A DNA stretch of 64,000 nucleotides from Alitta virens (GCA_932294295.1 OW028582.1:36844204-36908203); one strand, 5' to 3'; shown: positions 1 through 13,282, counted from the stretch's first letter. Notes: generated from the sequence alone by a model not told the origin. Numbers and translations: made by a program.

Positions 1-2300
1 CTGTGCTCAGATTAAAGGGATATCAAAGTTAATGTGTTATTTTATGGCTTTTGTGAAGAGTTATCTAGTTTCGCTGATGACGTTCGTGACGTTCACTGAG
101 TCTTAAATGCTGCCCTGTGATTACCCAGGCTGTTTTCTGTATAAGAGAACATTTATTTTGTGAGGTTCACAACAATGCACCATGAGATTCACACTCTATT
201 GCGGGATATACTCTGAAAACCAATGCCTTTCTTAGACACTTTGAAGTGTTAATGCATAAACACTAGTTCAAGTAAAGTTGGATTAGAAACACTTTTGAGT
301 AGTGTCATTTTATATAAGCACATTTCAGTGTTTATATAACTTAGAATTTTCTTACTCATTGTAATATCTTTATCTACATATATTTTATATCAAAGAAAAA
401 ATCTGTCTTATCGATGATTTCAGTAACATACATGTAATGTTAGACCATGTGCCTTCAGTTGGGATATTTATATCAAAATGTTGACACCCTTTTCCCCATG
501 ATGATGGAAATGCTCTCCTTCATGGTATAAACACAAACATAAAGCACTCTGGTGTTTAATTAAGGCTTGACTTAAGACACTCTACAATTATTTTTGAAGA
601 GGTAAGAACTCAAATTGCCACTATAATATTATGTAAATACTTTTTGTGTGATTTGAAATTTGGTGGTGATATTAAGATAAATAAATAGCTGTGTATATTT
701 ATAACATAATGTACGAATAATATATCAATCTGACGTTTGTGTGATATAATATGAGCAATATAGAATATAATTGTAAAATACCACGTAATGTTTTTATCAC
801 CCTCAGTAAATGATTGTTGGAAGAGGGTATTGTTATCACTGTTGTCTGTCCGACGGGTGGGCTGGTGATTGTCATAACATGCATAGATAGTAATTGGTGA
901 AGTTTCTAGAGATACTTGGCAAGGAATATTATTCAAACTTTTACCTACTATCATAAATGTGTCTTTTTTTCAAAGAATATGACAATAAGTTATCAATTTT
1001 ACCATATACACTTTAATTCGCCAATTTTTATATCACACGACATAACTATGACTGATATGGACCTTAACAATGCCAGCTACATATAACAAACAGGTTGTCA
1101 GTTTTGTGACAAAAAAATTGTTTAAATGGCTGATAGAAGATTGGGATCTTTAGCATACATAAATGTTTGTGGTAAAAATTGACAAAAATTGATGAATCCC
1201 TTTGAAAGATATGAAACACAAATCATAAGACTACATATATTATGTAATTATTTTGTAAATATTGTCAGATGAAGAAAAGATATTTTGCCCAAATTTCTAC
1301 TATCCTGAAGATTATACAGTGACCATAATTAAAGCTAATTTTGGATAAAGTCCTTGGTTACCACTTCCAAAGTTCATAAATTAAAGTTTAAGTCATAATT
1401 GACCTGGTAACCATGGAATTTTACTGCAGTAGAACAAGCTAAACAACATAGTTTTTTCAGGTGATTGACCACATGGCCTAGTTATATAGAGCTTACAGGC
1501 CATTACTACCAGAAACGTTAAGCTTCTTGCAGCAAGCAGCAGTGGCTGAATTGCACGTCCATTTCAGGGAAAACAATTTTTTTAAATTAATAATATGTTT
1601 ACATGTCATTTATATCTACTATCGACTATTATCACACAAGTCTGGTACAGGTCTCTGTTTAGTGAGCTTTACTTGTTATCCATTTCTTTATATCAAAGCT
1701 TTCTTATAAATTATCAGGTATTTGCATTCATTCCATTTCACACTAGACAATTAAACACTCCCATTTCTCTGTTGTTCACACATTGCCAGATATCTATTCT
1801 TTCTTTCTTATTTTTATAATTTTCTTGTTTATGCATATGATTGTAAGCAAACAACACATTTTTCAGCAACATTTTAAATTTTTCCATTATTATGAAAACA
1901 GTATGAAATAAATGTCAAAATAAAGTTTTGGAAGTGAAAGCACTATTATTTAGACATTTCATAGCCAAATTTAATGTATATTAGTATATTAGTACTTAGT
2001 TGAGGTGTAGAGGTTTGAGAACCTATGAATTTTTCAAATTTTTCCTCATTATGATAATTTCATATTAATTATGGCCATAAAACCCCCAAAAGTATTGGAC
2101 AACGACACCATCCTAACTAGCCCTAGAAACTCTTCCTGACTGCTAGCACTCACAAAATATCAGATAATAAATAAGAGCTAAGTGAACATCAGATTTCTCG
2201 GACTATATAACCAGACTTTTGTTATTATAAGTGTTCGTCATAAACCACTCTGTAAGACAAACTAGAGCACATAGGATGTGCACCAAAGGCGGCTGAAAGT
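1..2300. other. AT-rich intergenic DNA, no gene seen
   Basis: Only short AT-rich open frames with no protein-like composition and no splice-flanked exon are visible on either strand. I recognise no repeat family here. Confidence 0.6.
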
Positions 2301-2475
2301 GGTGGTGGATTAGGGCTTTACGTCCTGTATTTCTGCACCTGATGGGCCAATTAGGACAGGTAGGGACCATGGCAATGAGATGATGAATGAAACAGCCATC
2401 CAACTTAGGCTTGACCGGGCATTGAATCCATTGGTAAGAAGCCCAGCCCTCTACCAATGAGCTAGGCCCCCCCAC
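2301..2475 (-). mobile_element. tRNA-derived SINE, family B
   Basis: On the minus strand the element starts with a tRNA-like head: an A-box-like stretch in the form of 'agctcattggtag' and a degenerate B box. A body follows whose plus-strand form includes 'gggctttacgtcctgtattt' and 'aggacaggtagggaccatgg'. The same body recurs at 8815-8984, 17921-18103, 19479-19650 and in part at 49127-49244. The head is decayed here, so this copy is old. Confidence 0.75.
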
Positions 2476-5026
2476 CCCAAAGGCAACTGAAGGACTGATG
2501 CATACATGTTGAGGGACTGGCCATTAATAGTGGCATAAGCATCAGTGTGCTCTAAAATTGATGGAAGTGCTGATTAGTTTGACACATGATGCATCAAAGT
2601 ATGACACCAATAACTGGAACACATGAAATGTGCAAATGTCTGCTTTTGACAGCTCCACACCTACCAACATTTGAGAGTGAGAAATTGGGAAAATATGAAA
2701 ATGCTATGGGAACCCCTGCCATATAAATAAATATAAATATATAATGGGAGTGAAAATAGCAATTCCAGGAATGTAAGACCTGCTTATTATTTACCTGCAT
2801 TTCCATAAAGTGGGACAAACCTTTGTCTAAATTTATGAGCTCACATCATGCTACACTGGTCTTATTTTAACTTCATTGATCACAGCTGAAGCCTGAGAGC
2901 AAGTGGAGAAAACCTTTGCCTAAATGTGTGATCAAAATCATGCTACCCTTTTTAAGGCTCAATTTTTATTTTTATGCATGCAAAATAATTGTACAGCTAT
3001 TCTGCACAGAAACAATCGGTTCGTGCCCATTGACTTAACATACGTTTTCAAATTTGCCACTGACCTAGGTGTAACCGAATACATCCCCTCACCCCTGATG
3101 CTTCCGGCAAGCGTTACAAACATTGATGGACTCCGTGCTATGATCTTGGCCAGATCAACTAAAGTTTCACAAATGAAGTTGAAAAATGCCCTGCTGTTTC
3201 CATTTCAAGACTATATTGTTTGACTTCTGCACATTTGAATGATATTTGAATTAGAAGGCAGCTTGACAATTCATTTTACTCAGGATGAGATGGTTGGTGT
3301 ACACGGCATTTTTCCCAATTTAGATCTCAGCAATATGCCATACAAGTGATCAACCAGTGTGCCAGTATGGTACTTTGTTGTCAATATTATGACTTTCTTG
3401 GTATAAGATGACAATTGCAGTCTACAACCACAGTTTCACAAGACAATAGTGAACAATGCATATACAGAAATAACAATCTGACAAATACATGCTCCTATGT
3501 TTATCCATACTGGCTCGATACAAATGTAAGGGAAGGAGTAGTCTTAATTATGAAAAAACAAAATTATCTCGTTCACTTCCTGGTTGACAATTTCCAAAAA
3601 CAAAATATATCATTTTTTGAACTGGAATCGAACATATGAATATTTGGCCTTCAAAGTAAGTATTACCACCATCTTACCTACCGAGCGACCACTGCATTCA
3701 ACAATGACTAGTTAAAACTGTATAATAAGCAAACACAGGTTAATTCCTGAATGATAATAAATGGCAGCAATGTTCTTCCCATTTCAAGCATTGCTTAATA
3801 TGTGTCAAGAAATAATTGGAAATTTTATTACTGGAATTATCGACCTAGTGTGATAACTTTCTGATGCATTTCCCAAAAAGGACTGGGGTTGAAAGACCCC
3901 AATGCAGACATACCTGGTTCAAGCCCCACCAGGGGCAACTGATTGCCTCTGGGTGTATTGCACCTCTACTAGATAATCAGAGTAATATTTGTTTTATATT
4001 TTTGAAACAATTACTTCAAATTTTTCTTTTTCTTTTATCACAAAATGTAACTGTTTTCAACTGGGAATTAGGATGCAGTGTTCAATACCAGGAGATGCTC
4101 AAAAGAGAATTGTTGTTAAAGATAAACTACACAGTGGAAGACTGAGATGTTTTATATAAAATATACCAATCTGTGTTAATAAAGTGTAACAAGCTTATAA
4201 AGGTGTTTTAGTGTTTATTTTCATAAACACCTCAATATGTTTACCTTAATAGTCTTGAACATTTCAACAAGTTCATAAAGTGTGACAAAAAAGTGTTTAT
4301 TTTAGTGTTGGTTTCAAAGACTTGTTTTTAAGAGTGTATAGCTGCTAATTATAACCATATAATATAAATATTATATACAGTCAGGACTCAGCAGGAGAGA
4401 CCAGAAACCCCACAATGTAAAGCAGATTGGCTTAAGGACATTTGTGTTTAAGGATTTGACCCTGATGCCAAAATTCCCAATAAAACATCAATTGGATTTA
4501 GTGGCAGTACCGTAACCAATGCGGTTCAACCAAGGTGCAATTATTGCTAATTGAGAAAACCAAAAACATCATGAAGTTACCAATCATGCAAAACTACTAG
4601 GTATCCAAAGTGATAACAGTTTTGATGAACATATTAAGGAACTAGGTACGGGCTATGTATTCACAATGTCCAAAATTGGCCAACCTGCAGTATTCAGTGG
4701 TTAAAAAAAGCACCTGCCAAATATAGAAAATGGCGTTCTATATGGTAATGTAATCACTGCAATGTCACTGCTGATAAGTGTGACTTCACTGAAGACGTAG
4801 GCCTTTTCCCAAAATATTATCGATATCCTAAAGAAAAACTAAGGCACTGCCATTAAGCGATAACAGCAAACAATGTTTTTCTTAATATTTTCAATATTCG
4901 ATAGATCATGAGACTGAAATTCCACCATACATGCATTCGAAAAAAGTTTGTTGACTATGGCACTGTGCTAATAATGATTACTGGGCTTTGCCCTCTTGTT
5001 GACACCAACCAAGCAGACCTGTATTT
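2476..5026. other. Intergenic stretch with minor repeat pieces
   Basis: Apart from the exon-like ORF near 2991 I see no gene. Two spots resemble decayed tRNA-like SINE heads: near 3620-3705 on the minus strand, and near 3885-3935, where 'ggttcaagcccc' resembles a B box. Around 4380-4860 a broken frame on the plus strand faintly resembles retrotransposon coding sequence, but I cannot place it. Confidence 0.4.
2991..3223 (+). other. Exon-like open frame of unknown identity
   Basis: The frame opens after a pyrimidine-poor 'gtacag' and runs to a TGA at 3221-3223. The open frame can be extended upstream to an ATG at 2924, but the protein-like part begins near 2991. Its composition is mixed and protein-like (for example VFKFATDLGVTEYIPS, then MLPASVTNIDGL), unlike the low-complexity frames around it. 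I do not recognise the family. There is no clear donor site, no neighbouring exon and no start context that I can defend. It could be a fragment of a retroposed gene, a last exon of a gene lying mostly outside the window, or chance. Confidence 0.25.
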
Positions 5027-6430
5027 GAGATCACAGGTGCTGTGTCAATAACATGTCTTGGTTTTTGATGACTGAGTACTGTCCAGATAATATAGAAGCT
5101 CCCCAGTTATTGACACAGTACTGTCAGAGTTCCTTTATAATTGACAGAGTTCCTATATAATTGACAGAGTTCCTTTATAATTGACATAGTTCCTTATAAT
5201 TGACACAGCAATGTGGGAGCAGCATTTCTTTTAAAGAAAGCATTCCACAAAATGCATAAGTAGGAACAACACAGCACCATCAAAAAATAAACTACCGCTA
5301 CTGAGACTGCAATGTGGTAAAATAGGTAGAGACCACCATCTATTGGAGATCACAGGTGCTGTGTCCGTAACTTGTCTTGGTTTTTGATGACTGAGTACTG
5401 TCCAGATACTATAGAAGCTCCCCAGTTATTGACACAGTACTGTCAGAGTTCCTTTATAATTGACAGAGTTCCTATATAATTGACAGAGTTCCTTTATAAT
5501 TGACATAGTTCCTTATAATTGACACAGCAATGTGGGAGCAGCATTTCTTTTAAAGAAAGCATTCCACAAAATGCATAAGTAGGAACAACATAGCACCATC
5601 AAAAAATAAACTACCGCTACTGAGACTGCAATGTGGTAAAATAGGTAGAGACCACCATCTATTGGAGATCACAGGTGCTGTGTCCGTAACTTGTCTTGGT
5701 TTTTGATGACTGAGTACTGTCCAGATAATATAGAAGCTCCCCAGTTATTGACACAGTACTGTCAGAGTTTCTTTATAATTGACAGAGTTCCTATATAATT
5801 GACAGAGTTCCTTTATAATTGACATAGTTCCTTATAATTGACACAGCAATGTGGGAGCAGCATTTCTTTTAAAGAAAGCATTCCACAAAATGCATAAGTA
5901 GGAACAACACAGCACCATCAAAAAATAAACTACCGCTACTGAGACTGCAATGTGGTAAAATAGGTAGAGACCACCATCTATTGGAGATCACAGGTGCTGT
6001 GTCCGTAACTTGTCTTGGTTTTTGATGACTGAGTACTGTCCAGATAATATAGAAGCTCCCCAGTTATTGACACAGTACTGTCAGAGTTCCTTTATAATTG
6101 ACAGAGTTCCTATATAATTGACAGAGTTCCTTTATAATTGACATAGTTCCTTATAATTGACACAGCAATGTGGGAGCAGCATTTCTTTTAAAGAAAGCAT
6201 TCCACAAAATGCATAAGTAGGAACAACACAGCACCATCAAAAAATAAACTACCGCTACTGAGACTGCAATGTGGTAAAATAGGTAGAGACCACCATCTAT
6301 TGGAGATCACAGGTGCTGTGTCCGTAACTTGTCTTGGTTTTTGATGACAGAGTACTGTCCAGGTAATATAGAAGCTACCCAGTTATTGACATAGTACTGT
6401 AAGAGAGTTCCTCGATATTTGACTTAGCAA
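5027..6430. repeat. 319-bp tandem satellite with 20-bp subrepeats
   Basis: The motif 'gagatcacaggtgctgtgtc' or its close variant starts at 5027, 5346, 5665, 5984 and 6303, exactly 319 bases apart each time. This gives four full units and a decayed fifth. Inside each unit a 20-bp subrepeat, 'gagttcctttataattgaca', occurs about four times in a row with small changes. The four full units are nearly identical to each other; the first unit's left edge and the last partial unit are more diverged. Confidence 0.95.
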
Positions 6431-7396
6431 TGTAGCGGTAGATGCTAACAGCCATTGTCATGTTACAAATCAAAGTTTTTTATACCCAAGTTTTGTTACA
6501 TGTGACATTTTCATGCAGTGGAACCTTATAAAAGGATTGGTAAATATTTTGTAAAAATTGTATAAAATATACAGGGTACAGTTAGAAATGTAAATTAAGT
6601 CACATTAAAAATATAAATCTGGAGTATAAAATGTCAATAAGAGTCACAAATTATAAAGATAAGTGTTTAGATGACTATAAAGACCACCAAAAGTTACAAT
6701 ATTAGTTTTGAAATAAAAAATCTGCCTTAATTGTGGTGGCCACATTAGTGAGGTGGTCTAAATTTGAAGTGTCTTTTCAAAGGGTTAGACTGCTCTAGTG
6801 TCACAAGTAACTCCCAGATTGTAAAACATCCTGCAGGCTGTAGATTTAAAAAAAAATCCAATCAAGGCTTTTTGAAAGTATTCCATAGATTCTAAAACTC
6901 TGACAAGAAGCTTTAGGAGATTTATTTTGAGCCTGAATTTCCTTTCCACAGCAATTATCAAATTCCTTCAACTTTTCATAAAGCACTTATATTTCTCTTT
7001 GACAAGGCTAAATTAATTAAGACAGCACAGACTGCTAAATAAATAATAAAAAGAATGAAAATTTTGAGCATATTATTATTATTATTATTATTATGTTTAT
7101 TCATACTCAATGGTATAAATTTGAAAGATTGAAATGTAGTATATACAGGTTTTGTTAACTAATACATTATTCTGTTATCATAAAATCGATTTGTTTCTAG
7201 GAGAGCAGGCAGTCTAGTATATTGTCTCTCACTTGAGTGAGTTCTGTTACCACCTCAGCTATATACTTGTTATAATGAGATCGACACTCATAGCAACATT
7301 GCTCAATGCCTTAGGATGATGTGTTTGTTGCTTTGCTGAAGAAAGTTGATATAAAAGTTCAAAATCTCACACAAATGACTTAAGTTCCTAGCAAGT
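6431..7396. other. Intergenic DNA, no gene seen
   Basis: The stretch holds AT-rich sequence with a short (ATT)n run near 7074-7094. I see no coding exon or known repeat. Confidence 0.5.
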
Positions 7397-8520
7397 ATGC
7401 AGTCTGAAGTTCTTATGCATGAAACAATCCCATTAAGAGTGTCAAAGTTAATTTGCGAAGCTGAGAGGACATGTGTCTGTCACAAAGACCTTTGCTTAGA
7501 CCGCATACAATTGCACAGTGAGTCCTGTATGGAATACACCACACTTGTCTCATACATTTTCTACAAGCAACTTGCAGTCTGGCTAGTTATGTTAATGGTA
7601 GCAAAACATGCCCATAAAAGGAAGTGCACAGCAATCGAGCTTGAATGTATGATGGAATGTGACCAAAGCTGCCTCGAAACAGATTATATTGCTTGTAGAA
7701 AGAAGCTAGTATTCCATCAATGTTACACTTCTGAAGGATACTGTAGATAACATGACCTAAATGATGTGCACACTCTTGCTCTGTTAAACTGACACCATGG
7801 AAAATAATGGTAGTTTTGTCAGTTTTTGATGACTTCCGAAAGACAACGAACTGACTTTTGGCAACGTTAAAACTTAAACTATTGTTTTCCGCAAAATTTT
7901 GGCAGATTTTGAGCATTTCCTGCAAGCCAGAGGCAGAGGGTGACATAAGGACAATGCCATCAGTATAGCACAGGGCCCCTGCAAAGTATGGGCCAATATA
8001 ACATCCATGTGAACTTGCCCTTAGGCTATGAAGCATGTTGTCAATAAATATGCAAAAGAGCAGGGGAGATAAGACCCCGCCCTGTTTCACGCCATTGGTA
8101 ACTCTAAAGTAGGCAGAGGCAGTATCATCCCACCTAATTCGTGACATCTGATATTAAGATACAGGTACACAAGACATCGAACATATAAGGGAGCAAGCAT
8201 AATCCTGAACAGGTTAACATAATCCACTCGGTCGAACGGTTTCAACATGTCTAACAGACAGGTGTAAGCAGCACTGCCTACACAAGTAAACTTATTGGCA
8301 ATTCAAGTCATCAGTAACGTACAGAGTGAGGTTGACCTTTTGGGTTTGGTAATACAGCTGCACAAAGCAATTGCTCTATTCTTATCTGAATCGTTTAAGA
8401 AATTGCCCTTGGGTACGAGACACAATGTTCCTATGATTAAAGTTTCACTTGCATGTCCATGAATAATCATTGCAGAAAAGTATAGAGCCAGAATGATGTA
8501 CAAACGTTCTGAACCAAAAA
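7397..8520 (-). mobile_element. Decayed non-LTR retrotransposon reverse transcriptase
   Basis: Read on the minus strand from 8503 down, broken frames give in order a segment with DSDKNRAIALCS (the usual NYRAIALSS block of reverse transcriptases), a KPFDRVDYVNLF segment near 8240 matching the AFDRVxHxxLF block, then a 186-residue frame (8147-7587) with NGVKQGGVLSPLLF and YTDGIVLMSPS. The catalytic YADD box has become YTDG, and frameshifts separate the blocks. Below 7587 the minus strand continues with an RQVWxIPYRTHC-like block, which resembles the fragment at 47218-47529. It is a dead 5'-truncated copy; the clade is not assigned. Confidence 0.85.
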
Positions 8521-8814
8521 CGATACAATTTGAATTTAATCCATGTAAACCATCTAATTTTCCATTCTTAAGTTTATTGGCAAGTTATTTACAGTATCAG
8601 CATCTACAGAATGAGACTGTCTGCTGTACTATAAATGTTCTTTTTTTTTAGAATGAGATGATGCTTTATTGCAACAAATAAGGAACATTATTTGACAATA
8701 ATGATGACTGGTGGTCTCAGAACTTTTGGTTTTTTCTCAATATAATTTTCTTCTGATCTTCATCTCTCTCATCTCACCCTTATAATGTTTCATGTACCTG
8801 GTGGTCATTCATGG

Positions 8815-8984
8815 CAGTGGCCTAGCTCAGAGGTAGTGCTCTGGGCTTCCAACCGCTGGGTCCTGGGTTCCATTCCCGGTTGAGCCTAAGTTGGATGGCC
8901 GTTTCCTCCTTCGTCTCATTGCCATGGTCCCTGCCTGTCCTAATTAGCCCAACTGGTGCAGAAATACAGGTCGTGAAGCATACA
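8815..8984 (+). mobile_element. tRNA-derived SINE, family B
   Basis: The head reads 'cctagctcagaggtagtgct' (A box) and 'gggttccattcccggttg' (B box), like a tRNA gene. The family B body follows, ending near 'cagaaatacaggtcgtgaag'. This is one of the better-kept copies. It is not a functional tRNA, because the cloverleaf cannot close after the B box. Confidence 0.85.
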
Positions 8985-9024
8985 CACACAACTGGTGGTC
9001 ATTCCAAATTGCTTTTTTATCTGG

Positions 9025-9250
9025 CTAATCAAGCTGAGCTGTCAAATGTAGAGATATTCTGGATTTTCTCTTTTTTAACAACTTCCTGGAAAAAATTAAC
9101 GAAACCCGTTCTTGGAAAGTCTGATCATCAGCTGAAAACTGGATAGGTTTTTATCTGGACATATATTATGAATACTAATCAAGCTGAGCAGTCAAATGTA
9201 GAGATATTCTGGATTTTCTCTTTTTTAACAACTTCCAAGAAAAAATTAAT
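9025..9250. repeat. Local 75-bp direct repeat
   Basis: A block starting 'ctaatcaagctgagc' at 9025 is repeated at 9175, about 150 bases on, with only a few changes over roughly 75 bases. The spacer between them is unrelated. Confidence 0.8.
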
Positions 9251-9489
9251 TTCAAGTATCCAGCCTCAGGGATTAGTTAGGTTAAATAAGAACCAAGAAT
9301 TACAGCCATAATATAAGCCCGATTATAGAAAATCAGATTTTCTTGGTGTTAAAATTTTCAAAGAACGAATTAACTGTTGCATAACTGTTACATTTTACAC
9401 TATATATAGTCATTCTTAATTTTTGGTCCAAAGCTACCTTCACATTCTTTCTCTATTTTTGTACCGATGTTAAATATTTCTTTACATGA

Positions 9490-9700
9490 CTAAGCCTGGG
9501 TCTAGTGGTCACATTGCTTGCCTGCTTATCATGAGGTAGCGGGTTCAAACCTCCACCATAGTACAGAGCACTTGGGCAGATCCTCTTTTCAACAACTGTC
9601 TGGTGCATCTTACTTGCAACGGGCACTCTATCACAGGCAATCGCGGTGGTTGGGCTTCAAAGCCTGTGGCTAATTTCATATTGAAGGCTGAATTCATCAC
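9490..9700 (+). mobile_element. tRNA-like SINE or SINE relic
   Basis: The block contains 'gggtctagtggtcacattgc' (A-box-like) and 'gcgggttcaaacctccacc' (B-box-like) at tRNA-like spacing, followed by unrelated body sequence. No second copy of its body was recognised in the window, so family membership is open. Confidence 0.5.
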
Positions 9701-10103
9701 AAGAAGCTCAAAAAGACTCTAAATTTACCTTATATGCATGGTAAATGTATCAGACTGGCAGAACGCTTGAACAGAAGACAGTAAAATTACATCTTCAGAC
9801 TTCATGTTACATTTATGAATACCACGTTTAATAATAACTTTCTATACACTACTTTATTTTTATCATTTTTTATTATTTTTAAATATATTTAACAATGACA
9901 AAACCAGATTATGCTGTTTAACATCTTGGCCCTTAACTTTTTTAAGTTGGTAAATCCAGAAATTTAAATTAATTATTCTTATATATGATCAGAAATTATT
10001 TAATGATAATACTACAAGAAACGTTCACGAAATGTGAATGTTTTACATCCTTTCTAATCATGAAAAGACCTCCAACAAATAATTGCCAAGTCTAGGTAAC
10101 TGT

Positions 10104-10412
10104 TCCAGTTAGTTTTATTGAAAACAGCTGTCAAATTGAGCCGCTACACAACTTTTGCTATATAATGCTACCTGCCACTAAACGGAACTGGCTGGCTATA
10201 GCTTGCTACTCCAAGCCAGATCATAAGTTGGGATTTATGCATATTTGTAATCTTTTGTTGAAAAGATGCATGTCAATTGCACATACATATTTATGATATA
10301 TTAGATAAATTTCTTACATTTACCAAGGTTTATATTTATGCAGTGGTGGTAGTTTAAGCCGACTATAAGGTAGAAGTAGACAGAAGCGGCTGGATTTAAC
10401 TAACTATATGCT
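10104..10412. repeat. Dispersed repeat, family E
   Basis: The stretch shares ordered blocks with 34918-35130: 'gtcaaattgagcc', then 'catatttatgatatatt', then 'aagccgactat' and 'tagacagaagcggctgg'. A more partial match lies near 20130-20200. The element type is unknown; no coding sequence or clear terminal repeats are visible. Confidence 0.6.
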
Positions 10413-11290
10413 ATGTACAGGTAAATAGGTCATTAATTTCCCTTGCATGTCAGTAATGTACAGAAACATCCAAGAAATTGGTAAATAAGCAAATGACTAA
10501 ATCATAATTGGTTAAAAGCTACAAGCAAATGGTATTACGTGAAGCATAAAATGCACGTACAAGCACTAGTCAAGCCATAACAAATACCTTCAGAAATCCT
10601 GGTCCAAATATGAAAAATCTGCTTGTCTCTCATATGATATGTTTTCATATAGGATTTAAGAACACCAAAGGATAACCAGGTTTTTTCCTACAATGTTTAT
10701 GCCATAAATCAAAGATTACAAAATGTTTTAAATTAAACGGGGAGCTCAGATCGTAATCTCATAATCAGATTAAAATTCACAGGTTCCTTATTTCCTATGC
10801 ATAATTTATTAAGGCCGTTTTTTTTTTTTCAACCATGCATCATGTGATCAAACGATTTACCAGCTGCACCATTTCACAATATAAATTCTTTGTTTACCCT
10901 GATAGGCTGTCAATCTGGACCAACACTGGGCCTAAAATGCTAACAGTGGGCCAAGAGTGAGCCGACTGAGTCAACACGATGCCAACATTTAGTCAATGGG
11001 CTTTTTAGCTGGGCTCATTTGGCCCATATATTAACTGACTCAGATTTAACACAAATCAGTGATAGAAATGCATATTATCAATTTAATTTGAAATATGTTC
11101 AATATCTTAAATTAAGATTTCTAGGTAATCAGAAACTCCCTGATGACTTAAGTCTGATTAGAAATTAAAATCTGGTAATATTAAAGTAATTGGCTTCACC
11201 TGTCATCTGTAAATTCAGCAAAGAATTGGCAAATAGCTTATGCTTAATCGTTAATTCACCCGGAATTGCAAGTCTTAATTACATTAAGCG

Positions 11291-11561
11291 CAGGGCCGTA
11301 GCCAGACTTCAAAAATAGAGGAGGCCTTCACTTCCACAAGTTCAATAGGCTTATAACTTCCAAACTATTTGCAAGCAAGAGATGTACACTCAATAGTTTT
11401 CCTTTAGTTCATGTACAAAGGCAAATCACAAATGTTATATTAACAAAGAAGTCCATCAAAACACAAATTTATTGTCAATTTTGCCAAAAAAAAAATTGTT
11501 AATTTGTCCCAAAAACAGAGGACGCAACCGCCTCCTCTGTCTCAGCCTGGCTACGGGCCTG
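11291..11561. mobile_element. hAT-like MITE with terminal inverted repeats
   Basis: The left end 'cagggccgtagccag' and the right end (reverse complement 'caggcccgtagccagg') form about 15-bp terminal inverted repeats of the CAGGxxCG type common in hAT transposons. The 271-bp interior holds no transposase. I could not find a convincing 8-bp target duplication, so the superfamily rests on the end sequence alone. Confidence 0.65.
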
Positions 11562-13282
11562 ACGCGTGATGTCTATAATATCACCATACAACTGTGAACA
11601 TGAAGGATGGGATATTACTAGCTTTCCATAAAAAATATAAAAAAAATCTCAATTTTTGTGTGGTGTTGTACTGCCAAATGCCTGTCTTGACGCAAGAGCC
11701 TAGATCACACCTTTCCGCAGGAGAGGGTCATGGAGAATTCGGGGGAACAAGGAACCCAGTGGGGAGTGAGGAATTTGACAGTTCATTTTTAACCATAAGA
11801 ATACAAAGCTACGAGTCCCTGTACTTAGTAAGATGATGCAACATCGTACCTGACAAATTTTAAAGAACTACTTTGTTCACCAATTAGTTAAATTGAACGT
11901 GCGTAGTGATTGCTTCCACTGCCAGTCTCACAATGAGTTGATATCTACTAGACCAGGCCTAGACTGCTGGCCAAATGCAATGAAGTGCACCCAAACTCAA
12001 AGATTGTCTTCCGACATCACAGTTTACTTTGCTTGAGTGATTTTTAAAGTCAGTTTAAGGACAAGGCCATTGTTAGGAAACAGTCTTAACAGGCAAACAA
12101 TTGCCTTTAATTAACAAAAGATCTTCCACATGGATGACAAGGAATTCAAAACAATGGTCGGGCGACATTGCAAGCACACTGGCAAAGTTAACATTGAATT
12201 GGACTAATCTTCCCAAGCATTTGCAATATCTTTAATAACTCATTCAATTGCATTATCAATAAAATATATTTCCCCATTTCTTCATTTGAAATAACATGAA
12301 CATCTGTCATTTCTGCTTCATTAATATCAACATAGCTTTTTGTTTACATTCAAAAGGTTTCATTTTCTTAAAAAAAAAACATTTGGGATTTTCCCAACAT
12401 ATGTGACATAGAACATTACAACAAATGTAAAAAGAAGAAGAAAAAAAGACATTTAAATCCTTCCGTTTCTCTTTTCTTTGATATTTCAAAAGACTTTCTT
12501 GCGGGTAAAATCAGGTGCATAACCCATATGTTCTTAACTTTCCAAATAATTCCAAATTGTGCTTACAAAGCTATCTAATCAAAAGCCATCTATGCAATTT
12601 TTTGTAATTCTTTTTTTTTGTTTTTTTTTGTTTAGGGTAGTTGATCTTTATTGGACATCTGTGGTCGATGGTCCTAAATTCAGATTTATGAGATCCAACC
12701 CAAATCATCCTTATTCAGTTAATAACAATAAATCAACAGTGAGATTGCTGTAGCCTCTGTTAACAATTATCTTGCCATTCTGACCAGCCTTGGGACAGGT
12801 GGTTTTAATGGTCAATCACCCTTTTTTTTCTTTTTCAACATATTGCACATGGCTTGTACTCGCATGTTGTGAAAATTTTTGATGTGATTTATATTTTGGT
12901 AATCTAACTTCTATAATATCTGTGGTCCATACTTAGGCCTAATATTGTGACAATATATTCTGCATTGTTTCGGGAATATCATTTGAGGCATAAGTGCATG
13001 TATTTTGGGGGGGGGGGGGGTGGAGGATAATATTGTCAAGTATACATTAAATGTTCTTACATGGAGATTGCATTGATGGGTCAATACCGATAGTTCTTCA
13101 TGAAATGTTTTCTTTATATGGTGATTACTTCGGCAGGGTCCCCTACTAGGGTGCCACTGTATTGGAACAAAACTACTGTTTATACCATAAGAAACCACTT
13201 GGCAGTCCAACAGGTACAGACACGTGGTTCATCGACTATTCACAGAGAGATTTTTCAACTCAATTAATGATGTGTCGTGGTC
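11562..13282. other. Intergenic DNA, no gene seen
   Basis: The stretch is AT-rich with homopolymer runs (A, T and a G tract near 13006-13020). I see no exon or recognisable mobile element. Confidence 0.5.

Noticed and set aside
5027..6430. CRISPR-like regular repeats
   Set aside because: The 319-bp units are contiguous and nearly identical throughout, with no unique spacers and no cas genes. It is a eukaryotic satellite.
7397..7750. 117-residue cysteine-containing frame on the plus strand
   Set aside because: It is antisense to the retrotransposon reverse transcriptase relic on the minus strand.
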